Shown here: positions 1 through 6,267 of the stretch, piece by piece
Numbering within the stretch: position 1 is the stretch's first letter
Layout of the letters: every line of letters starts with the position of its first letter
From: Chthonomonas sp. UBA2391
Lineage (GTDB): Bacteria > Armatimonadota > Fimbriimonadia > Fimbriimonadales > Fimbriimonadaceae
Length of the DNA stretch: 12,475 bases
Assembly: GCA_002343825.1 (NCBI GenBank)
Contig: DDSL01000101.1
Span: 1-12,475, forward strand
Direction of reading: 5' to 3'
Position numbers and translations under genes: made by a program
Notes under the pieces: model-generated
What the model was told of the DNA's origin: nothing
The model's database searches: none
The model's input: only the letters and a program-made list of their open reading frames with translations

Positions 1-29
1 GCCCCGAGACGGCGAATCAGGACCGCCGC

Positions 30-59
30 TTGCAAAAGAGGAACCCACTCTGCTACACT
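30..59 (+). promoter_or_regulatory. Candidate sigma-70 promoter for rpmG-rpmF
   Basis: A -35-like TTGCAA at 30-35 is followed after 18 bp by a -10-like TACACT at 54-59. The -10 is preceded by TGC, an extended -10 signature. Transcription would start near 66, about 43 bp before the bL33 start codon. This is assigned by eye from the consensus; no other promoter in the window matches as well. Confidence 0.45.
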
Positions 60-67
60 TCATGGTT

Positions 68-91
68 CGGGCGCGAGATTTTTCGTGCCTG
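68..91 (+). promoter_or_regulatory. Leader hairpin upstream of rpmG
   Basis: Bases 68-76 can pair with 83-91 in a roughly 9-bp stem with two G-T wobbles, closing a GATTTT loop at 77-82. If the promoter at 30-59 is real, this hairpin lies at the very 5' end of the transcript, where it could stabilise the mRNA or act as a leader control element. It could equally be chance, or part of the end of an upstream gene outside the window. Confidence 0.25.
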
Positions 92-108
92 CGGAGACCA
101 GAAAGACC

Positions 109-276
109 ATGGCCAAAAAAGGCGAAAAGCGGGAAATCATCCGGTTGGTGTGCACCGAGGATAGCAAGAACTACTACACCACCACCAAGAACAAGATGAA
201 CACTCCCAACAAGTTGGAACTCATGAAGTACAACCCCAACTTGCGAAAGATGACCCTGCATCGGGAAAAGAAGTAA
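109..276 (+). CDS. rpmG: 50S ribosomal protein bL33, zinc-free (C-) form
   Basis: This 55-residue basic protein of the large ribosomal subunit shows the bL33 core: a YTTTKNK segment at residues 23-29, the NTPNKLEL region and a C-terminal TLHRE. The usual two CxxC zinc knuckles are degenerate. Only Cys15 remains; the other ligand positions align with Asp18, Asn42 and Leu45, so it should not bind zinc in the usual way. The ATG at 109 is chosen because MAKKG is the family-typical N-terminus and a GGAG lies at 93-96; an upstream in-frame ATG at 85 would add eight atypical residues. It is 23 bp from rpmF, with which it is probably cotranscribed. Confidence 0.93.
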   Translation: MAKKGEKREIIRLVCTEDSKNYYTTTKNKMNTPNKLELMKYNPNLRKMTLHREKK

Positions 277-299
277 GTTTAAAGAGAAGGACCTGAGCG

Positions 300-482
300 A
301 TGCCCAACCCAAAACGACGATTTAGCCACCAGCGCACGGCCAAGCGGCGGACCCACTACACCACGGATCTGCCCGAACTGCAGCCGAACAAGCAGGTCGG
401 CGGAAACCCTTTCCACCTGCGCCACCATGCCACCCCGGACGGATATTACAAGGGCCGACGGCTCCCAGGATTCAAGGACTAA
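300..482 (+). CDS. rpmF: 50S ribosomal protein bL32, zinc-free (C-) form
   Basis: This 60-residue basic protein is the large-subunit component bL32. The N-terminal PKRRFSHQRTAKRR (residues 4-17) matches the family signature for a basic extended arm, and GYYKGR at 48-53 is the conserved C-terminal motif. The four cysteines that normally hold zinc are absent; by alignment to the canonical pattern their places are taken by Asn30, Val33, Ala44 and Asp47. A clear Shine-Dalgarno AGAAGGA at 285-291 precedes the ATG. It follows rpmG by 23 bp and is itself followed by a hairpin terminator, so the two genes probably form a bicistronic unit. Confidence 0.93.
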   Translation: MPNPKRRFSHQRTAKRRTHYTTDLPELQPNKQVGGNPFHLRHHATPDGYYKGRRLPGFKD

Positions 483-509
483 TCCCCTCCTTTCGGGAAG
501 TGCGAGAAG

Positions 510-549
510 ATCTCACTCGACCTCTAGGGGTTCGGTGAGATTTTCATTT
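510..549 (+). terminator. Rho-independent-type terminator after rpmF
   Basis: ATCTCAC at 510-516 pairs with GTGAGAT at 535-541. The stem extends inward with a bulge (CGACC against GGTTCG). A T-rich stretch, TTTCATTT, follows at 542-549. The position 27 bp past the rpmF stop fits an end to the rpmG-rpmF transcript. Confidence 0.65.
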
Positions 550-556
550 AGCCACC

Positions 557-1078
557 ATGCCGCCCTGCGTCATCTTGATTTCTGGTCCTCCGGCAGCGGG
601 CAAGTCGACGCTCGCCCGGGCGCTCGCCGAGAGGGATCCGCTGAGCATCGTCATCCCCGTGGATGCTGTACGAGAATGGGTGGTCGGTGGACTCCTGATG
701 CCCTTTCCCGAATGGACCGAGGCCACGGCGGAGCAGTACTGTCTGGGTGAAGATGCCGCCGCCGATGTAGCTCGGCGCTATTTTGGGCAGGGCTTTACTG
801 TCTATCTGGACCATTGTCGATTGCCCCACAACATCGACCAATGGGTCGAGCGTAGCCTCGGCGGGCTCCCGGTCCGGAAGGTCGCTCTGGTCCCGCCCCT
901 GGAGGTGAATCTCGAGCGGAACCGTTCGCGGACCAACAAGGCGTTTGAACCGCGGTTGCTGGATCCCATCGTCACCGAGGTCCATGAGGCCTATCGTGCG
1001 GCCGATCTCCGCGATTGGCTTGTGCTCAGGGGAAACGAACCAACAAAGGCCCTCGTTGAGGAGGTCCAGCATTTATGA
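557..1078 (+). CDS. Small P-loop (AAA_33-like) kinase or ATPase
   Basis: This is a 173-residue soluble protein with a perfect Walker A, GPPAAGKST, at residues 10-18. Asp36 follows the second strand, a Walker-B-like TVYLD lies at 81-85, and an arginine-rich lid-like segment (RNRSR) at 121-125. The arrangement resembles small phosphotransferases such as the AAA_33, zeta-toxin, chloramphenicol phosphotransferase and gluconate-kinase-like groups, which move an ATP phosphate to a small molecule. The substrate cannot be read from the sequence. No antitoxin-like partner is adjacent, so a toxin role is not supported. The ATG at 557 directly follows the rpmF terminator and has no good Shine-Dalgarno; GGTGAGA at 534-540 is too distant. 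A leaderless or weakly translated gene is possible. Confidence 0.75.
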   Translation: MPPCVILISGPPAAGKSTLARALAERDPLSIVIPVDAVREWVVGGLLMPFPEWTEATAEQYCLGEDAAADVARRYFGQGFTVYLDHCRLPHNIDQWVERSLGGLPVRKVALVPPLEVNLERNRSRTNKAFEPRLLDPIVTEVHEAYRAADLRDWLVLRGNEPTKALVEEVQHL

Positions 1079-1144
1079 CAGGTCTTCTAGGGGTTTTCTG
1101 ATGTATCCTGTAGATGTTTCGGGGGACTTTCACCCGAATTCTTT

Positions 1145-1151
1145 GGAGAGG
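1145..1151 (+). promoter_or_regulatory. Ribosome binding site fixing the PEP-CTERM gene start
   Basis: GGAGAGG at 1145-1151 lies just before the ATG at 1155. It selects this start, which opens directly into a signal peptide, over in-frame upstream starts at 945 and 1101 that would bury the signal peptide. A small hairpin (1118-1123 with 1133-1138) sits immediately upstream. Confidence 0.7.
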
Positions 1152-1154
1152 GTA

Positions 1155-1649
1155 ATGAAAACACTTAGTTTGCTCTTTGCGCTTGGCGCTGTACACATGG
1201 CTTCGGCCGCATTCATCTCGACCGGTAATCTCGGTCCTCGCATCGCTGTTGGAGCCCAGGGCGGGGTTACCTCCGCGGAACTCGACATCAACGACCTGCT
1301 CGTCGGCGGGACGTCGAGCGTCACCTTCAAGACCGGAACTTGGAACAGCGAAAACGACAGCCCCGAGAACTACATTTTTGTCGAGGCGCTCATCAACGGG
1401 ACTTCGGTTGGCGTTTTTGATGTCGGGCGCGGCTACATCCTCCCTGGCGCGACCTTCACCTCCTACGGCTCGAACAGTCTTCTCGTTCAGGGTAAGAACC
1501 TCTTCGAACTCAAGGCGGTGAATCCCCGAGTTTATTATGACTTTGCCCTTGGCCAAATCGACGTGAGATACACGGCCGTCCCTGAGCCCGCTACCATGGC
1601 TGCCCTCGGACTTGGTCTCGTCGCGGCCCTCCGGCGCCGACGCGCCTAG
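1155..1649 (+). CDS. PEP-CTERM sorting-domain exported protein
   Basis: This 164-residue secreted protein has an N-terminal signal peptide (MKT, hydrophobic core, likely cleavage after ASA near residue 18). The middle is glycine-, serine- and threonine-rich and probably all-beta. The end is a textbook PEP-CTERM tail: VPEP at 142-145, a hydrophobic stretch at about 148-159 and RRRR at 160-163. In the known family this tail is recognised by an exosortase, which cleaves at the motif, and the product is associated with the cell surface or extracellular polysaccharide. No exosortase gene is in this window. The function of the mature region is not recognised. The gene begins 76 bp after the kinase and ends in a strong hairpin, so it is probably its own transcription unit. 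Confidence 0.9.
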   Translation: MKTLSLLFALGAVHMASAAFISTGNLGPRIAVGAQGGVTSAELDINDLLVGGTSSVTFKTGTWNSENDSPENYIFVEALINGTSVGVFDVGRGYILPGATFTSYGSNSLLVQGKNLFELKAVNPRVYYDFALGQIDVRYTAVPEPATMAALGLGLVAALRRRRA

Positions 1650-1658
1650 ATCCGACCT

Positions 1659-1693
1659 GAGGCGGGAGGTTTCTTGGCGAAGCCTCCCGCCTC
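1659..1693 (+). terminator. Strong 15-bp hairpin after the PEP-CTERM gene
   Basis: Bases 1659-1673 pair with 1679-1693 without mismatch except one T-G wobble, closing the five-base loop TTGGC at 1674-1678. The stem is extremely GC-rich (GAGGCGGGAGG arm). It starts 9 bp past the stop codon. No T-tract follows (TTCGCGGG), so it is not a classical intrinsic terminator. It may end transcription by another route or protect the mRNA 3' end. Confidence 0.6.
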
Positions 1694-1714
1694 TTCGCGG
1701 GTAACTTGAGAGGC

Positions 1715-2218
1715 ATGACCGATTTTGCCATCGCCTGGGAACTCTCGCGCGGCCGCTTTGTGGCTGCCTTGGATGGGTTGACCGCCGAACAGCTAAACTT
1801 CCGGCTGCATCCCAACAGCCTTACGATCGGGGAAATGGCGTTGCACGTTGCGGGAGTCGAAGTCTCTTTTGCGACCCAGCTCCTCGGCCAGACACCGGTC
1901 GGAGATTTGGAGCGGCTGCGGATGGCGGCCACCGATGGATCGGTCAACGATAACCCCTTTCCCTTTTCGGTGGAGGAAATCACTCCCGCTCGCGTGGCTG
2001 AATCCTTGCTTGCCTCGCGAGCCTTGGCCGAGCAGGTCATCCTAGAGCCGACCCCGGAGATCTTGGCCAAAGAGATTCAAAGCGCGCTCGGTCCGATCAT
2101 CACCGGGAGCGGGGCCCTAGCGCGGCTCGCTTTTCATCCCGGCTATCACCAGGGTCAGGTCTATCTGATCGCCACCAGCCCCGGCTTCCCGTCCGGCGCA
2201 CCTAGTCAGCCTCACTAG
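1715..2218 (+). CDS. DinB-family (DinB_2-like) putative metalloprotein
   Basis: This 167-residue protein fits the four-helix-bundle DinB superfamily, whose members carry a three-histidine metal site and often act as metal-dependent thiol transferases or hydrolases. Visible ligands are His44 (in GEMALHVAGVE) and the paired His141 and His145 (in FHPGYHQGQ), which match the family's usual one-plus-two layout. The substrate is unknown. The ATG at 1715 gives the family-like N-terminus; a TTG at 1706 would add three residues and cannot be excluded, because the AGAGG at 1709-1713 is too close to serve the ATG. The TAG stop interlocks with that of the convergent membrane-protein gene at ACTAGT, so no room exists for a terminator between them. 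Confidence 0.82.
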   Translation: MTDFAIAWELSRGRFVAALDGLTAEQLNFRLHPNSLTIGEMALHVAGVEVSFATQLLGQTPVGDLERLRMAATDGSVNDNPFPFSVEEITPARVAESLLASRALAEQVILEPTPEILAKEIQSALGPIITGSGALARLAFHPGYHQGQVYLIATSPGFPSGAPSQPH

Positions 2219-2889
2219 TCGTCAACTTGACCCCTGATTCGGTCGACGATGAGGGCCACGATCGCCATGAGAAGCCCTGGCACGCTGAGGAACCCAAGGG
2301 TGAGCAGGAGGGCATCGGCTGCATCATTGGGGCCGCTTGGCTGGCGGTTCAGCCCCCCCATCAGATCAATGGTGTATTTGATCCGGCCGGTACTCAACAA
2401 CCCGAGCGCAATCAGGCAGATCGGGGCGAAGACCACCAGCATCGCCCGGCCGAAGAAGTTCCCTCCCGCCACGCAGAGAAAATGAACAAAGAGCGTGACA
2501 CGCCAGAGCGCTACGATGCAGAGAAAACATAGATTCGCATACTGGGCGCCTTCCAGCGACATAAACGCCTCTACTGGGATTCCGTAGATCACCGCCGGAG
2601 GGGCCGTCATTGAGATCACCGTGAGGATTCTTGTGAAAGAGAGGTTCTCATAACCTTGTAAGGCGTTACTGACCCACATCACCGACGTAAGAAGAAAGAT
2701 ATAGACGAGTGAGCCGAGGCCCAACTTGGCCCAGATCGGGGCCTCAGGAAAATCCCAATTCCGCAGAATTCCCACCATCCAGGTGAAACAAAATCCGACC
2801 GCGAAGTGCCAAAGTCCGAAGCGCTCATAATCCTTTTGGTCGGCCCTAAAAGTGAGAAACTTCCAAAGATCGGTGAAGATCGCCTTCAT
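2215..2889 (-). CDS. Six-helix integral membrane protein, unknown function
   Basis: This 224-residue hydrophobic protein has about six predicted transmembrane segments, near residues 25-42, 58-76, 86-108, 118-138, 148-165 and 193-215. The N-terminus is short and charged (WKFLTFRADQKDYERFG) and the tail is acidic (ending VDD). I recognise no catalytic motif and cannot name the family; the overall look is loosely like Yip1-type membrane proteins, but that is only an impression. Its ATG overlaps the stop of the upstream radical SAM gene in an ATGA (2886-2889), so the two are almost certainly translated in coupled fashion. It may act with that enzyme, for example in handling a membrane-bound substrate or product. 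Confidence 0.8.
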   Translation of the reverse strand: MKAIFTDLWKFLTFRADQKDYERFGLWHFAVGFCFTWMVGILRNWDFPEAPIWAKLGLGSLVYIFLLTSVMWVSNALQGYENLSFTRILTVISMTAPPAVIYGIPVEAFMSLEGAQYANLCFLCIVALWRVTLFVHFLCVAGGNFFGRAMLVVFAPICLIALGLLSTGRIKYTIDLMGGLNRQPSGPNDAADALLLTLGFLSVPGLLMAIVALIVDRIRGQVDD

Positions 2890-4214
2890 GATTTGGAGAC
2901 TTTTGATCGGTAGATTTTGGTTCGCAATGACGCCCGTTTTTGGGTGGCTTCGGGTGAATAGACTAACGAGACCATTTCGCGGAACCTTTCGCTCAATCTC
3001 TCAGGACTGAAGTATTTAGGATGAAAGACGACATCGAAAAGTGTGCACTTCGACCAGAATCGATCTTCAAGGAGGCGGTTCTCGGCCCGCAACTTTCGAT
3101 ACAGTTCCGTTCCCGGGAAGGGTGTCAGCAGCGTCAACTGAACTTCGGAGAGGTCGGACTTTTGGATAAATTCCCAGGTTCGGTCAAAGGTCTCTTCCGT
3201 GTCGGCATCGAATCCAAAGATGAAGCAGCCATTGACCGAGATCCCGGCGGACTGAATCCGTTGAATTTTCTCTCTATACTCTGCCAGACGCTTGCGCTTC
3301 CAGCTTCGCGTATCGGTATCTTGTAGGGAATCTTCTTGGACGGATTCGAACCCGATGAGCACCTGCGCGCAGCCCGATCGAGTCAAGCTTTCCAATAGGG
3401 CTTCGTCATCAGCCAAAGAGAGATCCGTTTCGGTGAACCATCGCATCGTGGGATATTCCGAGAGTAGATTTACCAGATCCCGACTCCAACCTTTGTTTCG
3501 AAAAGTATTATCATCGGCAAGTTCGATAAAGGGGTCGGGCCAGATCGATTGGATTGCATTCAACTCGTCGCGAATCCGATCCAAAGATTTCAATTTATAG
3601 GGGCTTATCAACCGGCTCGCCGCACAAAAGATGCAATCTAGAGGACAACCGCGGGTTGTTTGCATCGGAATACGATTGTAACGGGCGACCTCCAGCAAAT
3701 CAAACCGAGGGAGAGGAGTGGATTCGAGCGCATTTGGCGCATGCATTCCGGAATATTGTGGCTTTAAATGCCCACTTTCGAGGTCACGGAGAAGGTCTGG
3801 CCAGACCCATTCACCTTGCCCCAGCACCACCGCATCGCAGTGAGCAGAGACTTCCGCCGGAAGAACACTGGCATGGAGACCCCCCATCACTACGGGAATC
3901 TTGGCCTGCCGTAGGGTGTCGGCGATTTGGTAGGCGTCTTCAATCCGCGCCGATAGGCTGCTGATCGCGACGAGGTCAGGGGCCTCCGCGATTATCTTCG
4001 GAAGGATTTCAGGTTGGAGCTCATCCACTTCGCGGTACTTGATCTGCCATGAATCGGGGGTGGCTCCGGCGATAGTCAATAGGCCAAGGCTTGGCATCGA
4101 CGCAATCACCTTGCCCCGCTCGATGAAGCCCGGCAACGTCATGCCCAGTGCGCGCAACTCGGGATCGACGATCCTCACTCCGCTCATCGCAATCAGAATC
4201 AACTTCTTTGTCAT
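2886..4214 (-). CDS. B12-binding-domain radical SAM protein
   Basis: This 442-residue enzyme has a Rossmann-like cobalamin-binding-type N-terminal domain at about 1-160, with PDLVAISS at 79-86 and VVMGGLHAS at 108-116, followed by a radical SAM core. The core has the canonical CxxxCxxC at Cys190, Cys194 and Cys197, which binds the 4Fe-4S cluster that cleaves S-adenosylmethionine, and a GFES at 288-291. The DxHxxG signature of base-off cobalamin binding is not seen, as in many relatives. Known members of this class (BchE-like, hopanoid HpnJ/HpnR-like) act on lipids, tetrapyrroles or natural products, often by methylation or ring chemistry; the substrate here is unknown. It forms a two-gene unit with the membrane protein that overlaps it downstream. 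The ATG at 4214 lies 46 bp from the divergent GH66-like gene, and the Shine-Dalgarno is weak (GTGGA). Confidence 0.9.
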   Translation of the reverse strand: MTKKLILIAMSGVRIVDPELRALGMTLPGFIERGKVIASMPSLGLLTIAGATPDSWQIKYREVDELQPEILPKIIAEAPDLVAISSLSARIEDAYQIADTLRQAKIPVVMGGLHASVLPAEVSAHCDAVVLGQGEWVWPDLLRDLESGHLKPQYSGMHAPNALESTPLPRFDLLEVARYNRIPMQTTRGCPLDCIFCAASRLISPYKLKSLDRIRDELNAIQSIWPDPFIELADDNTFRNKGWSRDLVNLLSEYPTMRWFTETDLSLADDEALLESLTRSGCAQVLIGFESVQEDSLQDTDTRSWKRKRLAEYREKIQRIQSAGISVNGCFIFGFDADTEETFDRTWEFIQKSDLSEVQLTLLTPFPGTELYRKLRAENRLLEDRFWSKCTLFDVVFHPKYFSPERLSERFREMVSLVYSPEATQKRASLRTKIYRSKVSKS

Positions 4215-4260
4215 GGATCCACTCTGGATACTTTGACTCTTTTGGGTAGCCTTACGCTCG

Positions 4261-6267
4261 ATGTGGATAGCGGACTCGCCGGAGTGGGAATTCGTTCGCC
4301 GGAGCTTTCTGCAGCCGGTCGTCGAATCGACTCCACAGGTAACCAGCGGGCCGGTCCGATTGGGGGATCACGTGCTCTTTCGATTCAAGGCCCCCGAAGG
4401 GACGGTCGCCGTCTATTTGGCCGGCGGATTCAACGGATGGGCGGGAAACAGTAACGGAAAAGTCACCAATCGCCGGTATTCAATGACGAGCGGGCCGAAT
4501 GGTGAGTTCACCCGCTGGGAGCAACTGGGGCCCGGGGAATGGAGCTACAAGTTTGTCCATCAGGACCGGACTGGCAAGCAGACTTGGGTCTCCGATCCGG
4601 CCTTGGGCGACCTCGACCCAGATGGAAATTCTCGCCTTCGGTTCGAGTCGATCCCAGACTCCTTCGTCGCTCCTCCCGCTTCTTTCCTCGTACCTCGCCG
4701 GCCAAGCCGACGGAAGCCACCCGAAAACTTTTTGCTTCCGCGAGCTAGGTACAGTCCGGGGGCCAAGCTTCCGGTCGGAGGGCAGGTGCTCGAACCCACT
4801 GGCCGAGTCCTTCAAAGCGGACCTGCGCTCACGGCTCCGAAGACCCCGGGCGGTTACCGAGTTTTGGATGCGGCGGGGCGAGAAGCCATTCTCTCGGTCG
4901 CAACCGACCCGGCCCAGGACTTGCGTTATGGGTTCTACACGAGCTATCAAACTCTCGGCGCCAACTACGGAAAGAAGGCCGAGATGCTCCGTGGGGCGCA
5001 CCTGAACGCGGTCGAATACTACGACTACTTTCCCGCCCATGGCCGTTATGTCCCGCCGCGCGAGGTCTACCAATTTGAGCCCTTTGGAGTGACGATCAAC
5101 GGGCTGGACGTCCATTCGAAAATCGAAAGCGCTCGGTCGATGGGCATTTTGAACCTGGCATATGTGGCAGCCTATGCCGCGAGTGAGAGTGTTTACCGCG
5201 CCCACCCGCACCCGATGACGGATGAGCGCGGCGTGCCCAAGGTCTTCAACGGGAGGATCTTGCCCGAGGATCAGGCCGACCCAAAATGGTTTTGGCTAAT
5301 GGACGTCGGCCCTTCTTCACCCTGGCGTGATCACGTCCTCGATGAGTTCCGCCGTGCTCTCGCATATTTTGACGGATTTGCCCTGGATACCTATGGAGAC
5401 CAAGACGATACGAAGTTTTTCGCACCGAAAAGTCCGGCGAATGGACAATTATTGAAGGATGTCCTCCAAGGGTTTGTCTCCGAAGTAGGTCGTGTCTCGC
5501 GCCGAACAAAGCCTGGCTCCATCCTTTGTTTCAATAGTGTCAACGAGTTTGGAATCGGGTCCATGGCTGAAGTGACCGACTTCTTGTTCCTGGAACTCTG
5601 GCGGGAGCATTCCCCTAGGCTGGCCGACCTGGTCGACATCGGGTCTTATCATCGAGACCGGGATGGTCAGCGGGTGATCCTCAAGCTGTATCCAGCGGAC
5701 ATGGAGCCCGCGCAGAAACTCTGGCCGACTCAGACGCTGCGGCGGGTGATGGGCGCGGCTATGCTTGGTGGGGCATCGCTGATGGCGGCGGGCGAGCCGG
5801 ACGAGACAAAGGGGCAGATGCACGGCCTCCAGTCGCTCTACTATCCCGACCACCAGCCGATGCCGAGGGACACATTTGAGGTGCTGAAGGCCTACAATCG
5901 GCACGATGCGCTCCTCTATGGCCTCACCCACGGGGCCGATGTCCAGAATTCGGATTGGGCGCCACGGATCCCTGAGTTCCTTTCGACCGCGCGGGTGTCC
6001 CCGACGCGCAGGACCGTCGCCATCCAGCTCTTGCGAACGGGGCCAGAGCCTCGTTGGTATCGACCCGTCGAATCGCCGCCGTTGGGTGATCGAGTCTTTC
6101 GATTCGATCTTCCTCCTGGAGTTCAACCTAAGGAGATTTTCTATGCCTCGCCCGACCTGGCCGAAACGTCCAACTTTGCGCAATGTCGTTTCCGGATCGT
6201 GGATCGAGTTCTGGAAGTGGCGGTCCCGAAGTTTCATACTTACGGGACGCTACTTCTTCAGTTCTGA
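4261..6267 (+). CDS. GH66-like glycosidase with N-terminal CBM48-type domain
   Basis: This 668-residue protein begins with a glycogen-binding CBM48/AMPK-type beta-sandwich at about 38-130 (VYLAGGFNGW at 51-60, PGEWSYKFV at 91-99). A TIM-barrel domain resembling glycoside hydrolase family 66 (dextranase and cycloisomaltooligosaccharide glucanotransferase) starts near 220. The GH66-type landmarks are HLNAVEYYDYF at 247-257, FDGFALDTYGD at 370-380 with probable nucleophile Asp376, FNSVNEFG at 424-431, and DFLFLELW at 440-447 with probable acid/base Glu445. The expected substrate is an alpha-glucan, probably alpha-1,6-linked. Family members are usually secreted, but no signal peptide is visible and an in-frame stop lies at 4234-4236, so 4261 is the first available start. 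The 3' end overlaps the convergent GH38-like gene by 18 bp. The family assignment rests on remembered motifs. Confidence 0.78.
   Translation: MWIADSPEWEFVRRSFLQPVVESTPQVTSGPVRLGDHVLFRFKAPEGTVAVYLAGGFNGWAGNSNGKVTNRRYSMTSGPNGEFTRWEQLGPGEWSYKFVHQDRTGKQTWVSDPALGDLDPDGNSRLRFESIPDSFVAPPASFLVPRRPSRRKPPENFLLPRARYSPGAKLPVGGQVLEPTGRVLQSGPALTAPKTPGGYRVLDAAGREAILSVATDPAQDLRYGFYTSYQTLGANYGKKAEMLRGAHLNAVEYYDYFPAHGRYVPPREVYQFEPFGVTINGLDVHSKIESARSMGILNLAYVAAYAASESVYRAHPHPMTDERGVPKVFNGRILPEDQADPKWFWLMDVGPSSPWRDHVLDEFRRALAYFDGFALDTYGDQDDTKFFAPKSPANGQLLKDVLQGFVSEVGRVSRRTKPGSILCFNSVNEFGIGSMAEVTDFLFLELWREHSPRLADLVDIGSYHRDRDGQRVILKLYPADMEPAQKLWPTQTLRRVMGAAMLGGASLMAAGEPDETKGQMHGLQSLYYPDHQPMPRDTFEVLKAYNRHDALLYGLTHGADVQNSDWAPRIPEFLSTARVSPTRRTVAIQLLRTGPEPRWYRPVESPPLGDRVFRFDLPPGVQPKEIFYASPDLAETSNFAQCRFRIVDRVLEVAVPKFHTYGTLLLQF

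Noticed and set aside
1..84. Possible tRNA end or tail of an upstream gene at the window edge
   Set aside because: GGTTCGGGCGCG recalls a T-loop, but no acceptor stem, anticodon arm or CCA pattern can be built, and no convincing reading frame ends here.
557..1078. Reading the P-loop protein as a zeta-type toxin
   Set aside because: No small antitoxin gene is adjacent, and the Walker A alone is shared by many metabolic kinases.
523..1095. Ten-base direct repeat TCTAGGGGTT at 523-532 and 1086-1095 flanking the kinase gene
   Set aside because: The copies are short, one forms part of the rpmF terminator stem and loop, and there is no transposase or integrase. Chance or shared hairpin composition is the simpler explanation.
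945..1154. Longer N-terminus for the PEP-CTERM protein from starts at 945 or 1101
   Set aside because: It would overlap the kinase gene or bury the signal peptide. The ribosome-binding site and signal peptide both point to 1155.
4215..4260. Divergent promoters in the 46-bp gap between the radical SAM and GH66-like genes
   Set aside because: A TTGACT at 4233-4238 has no -10 at proper spacing, and a GATACT at 4227-4232 has no -35 at 16-18 bp. The matches are too poor to call.
5449..6237. Leftward open frame of 262 codons opposite the GH66-like gene
   Set aside because: It has arginine/histidine-rich shadow composition and no family features; the sense strand has clear catalytic motifs.
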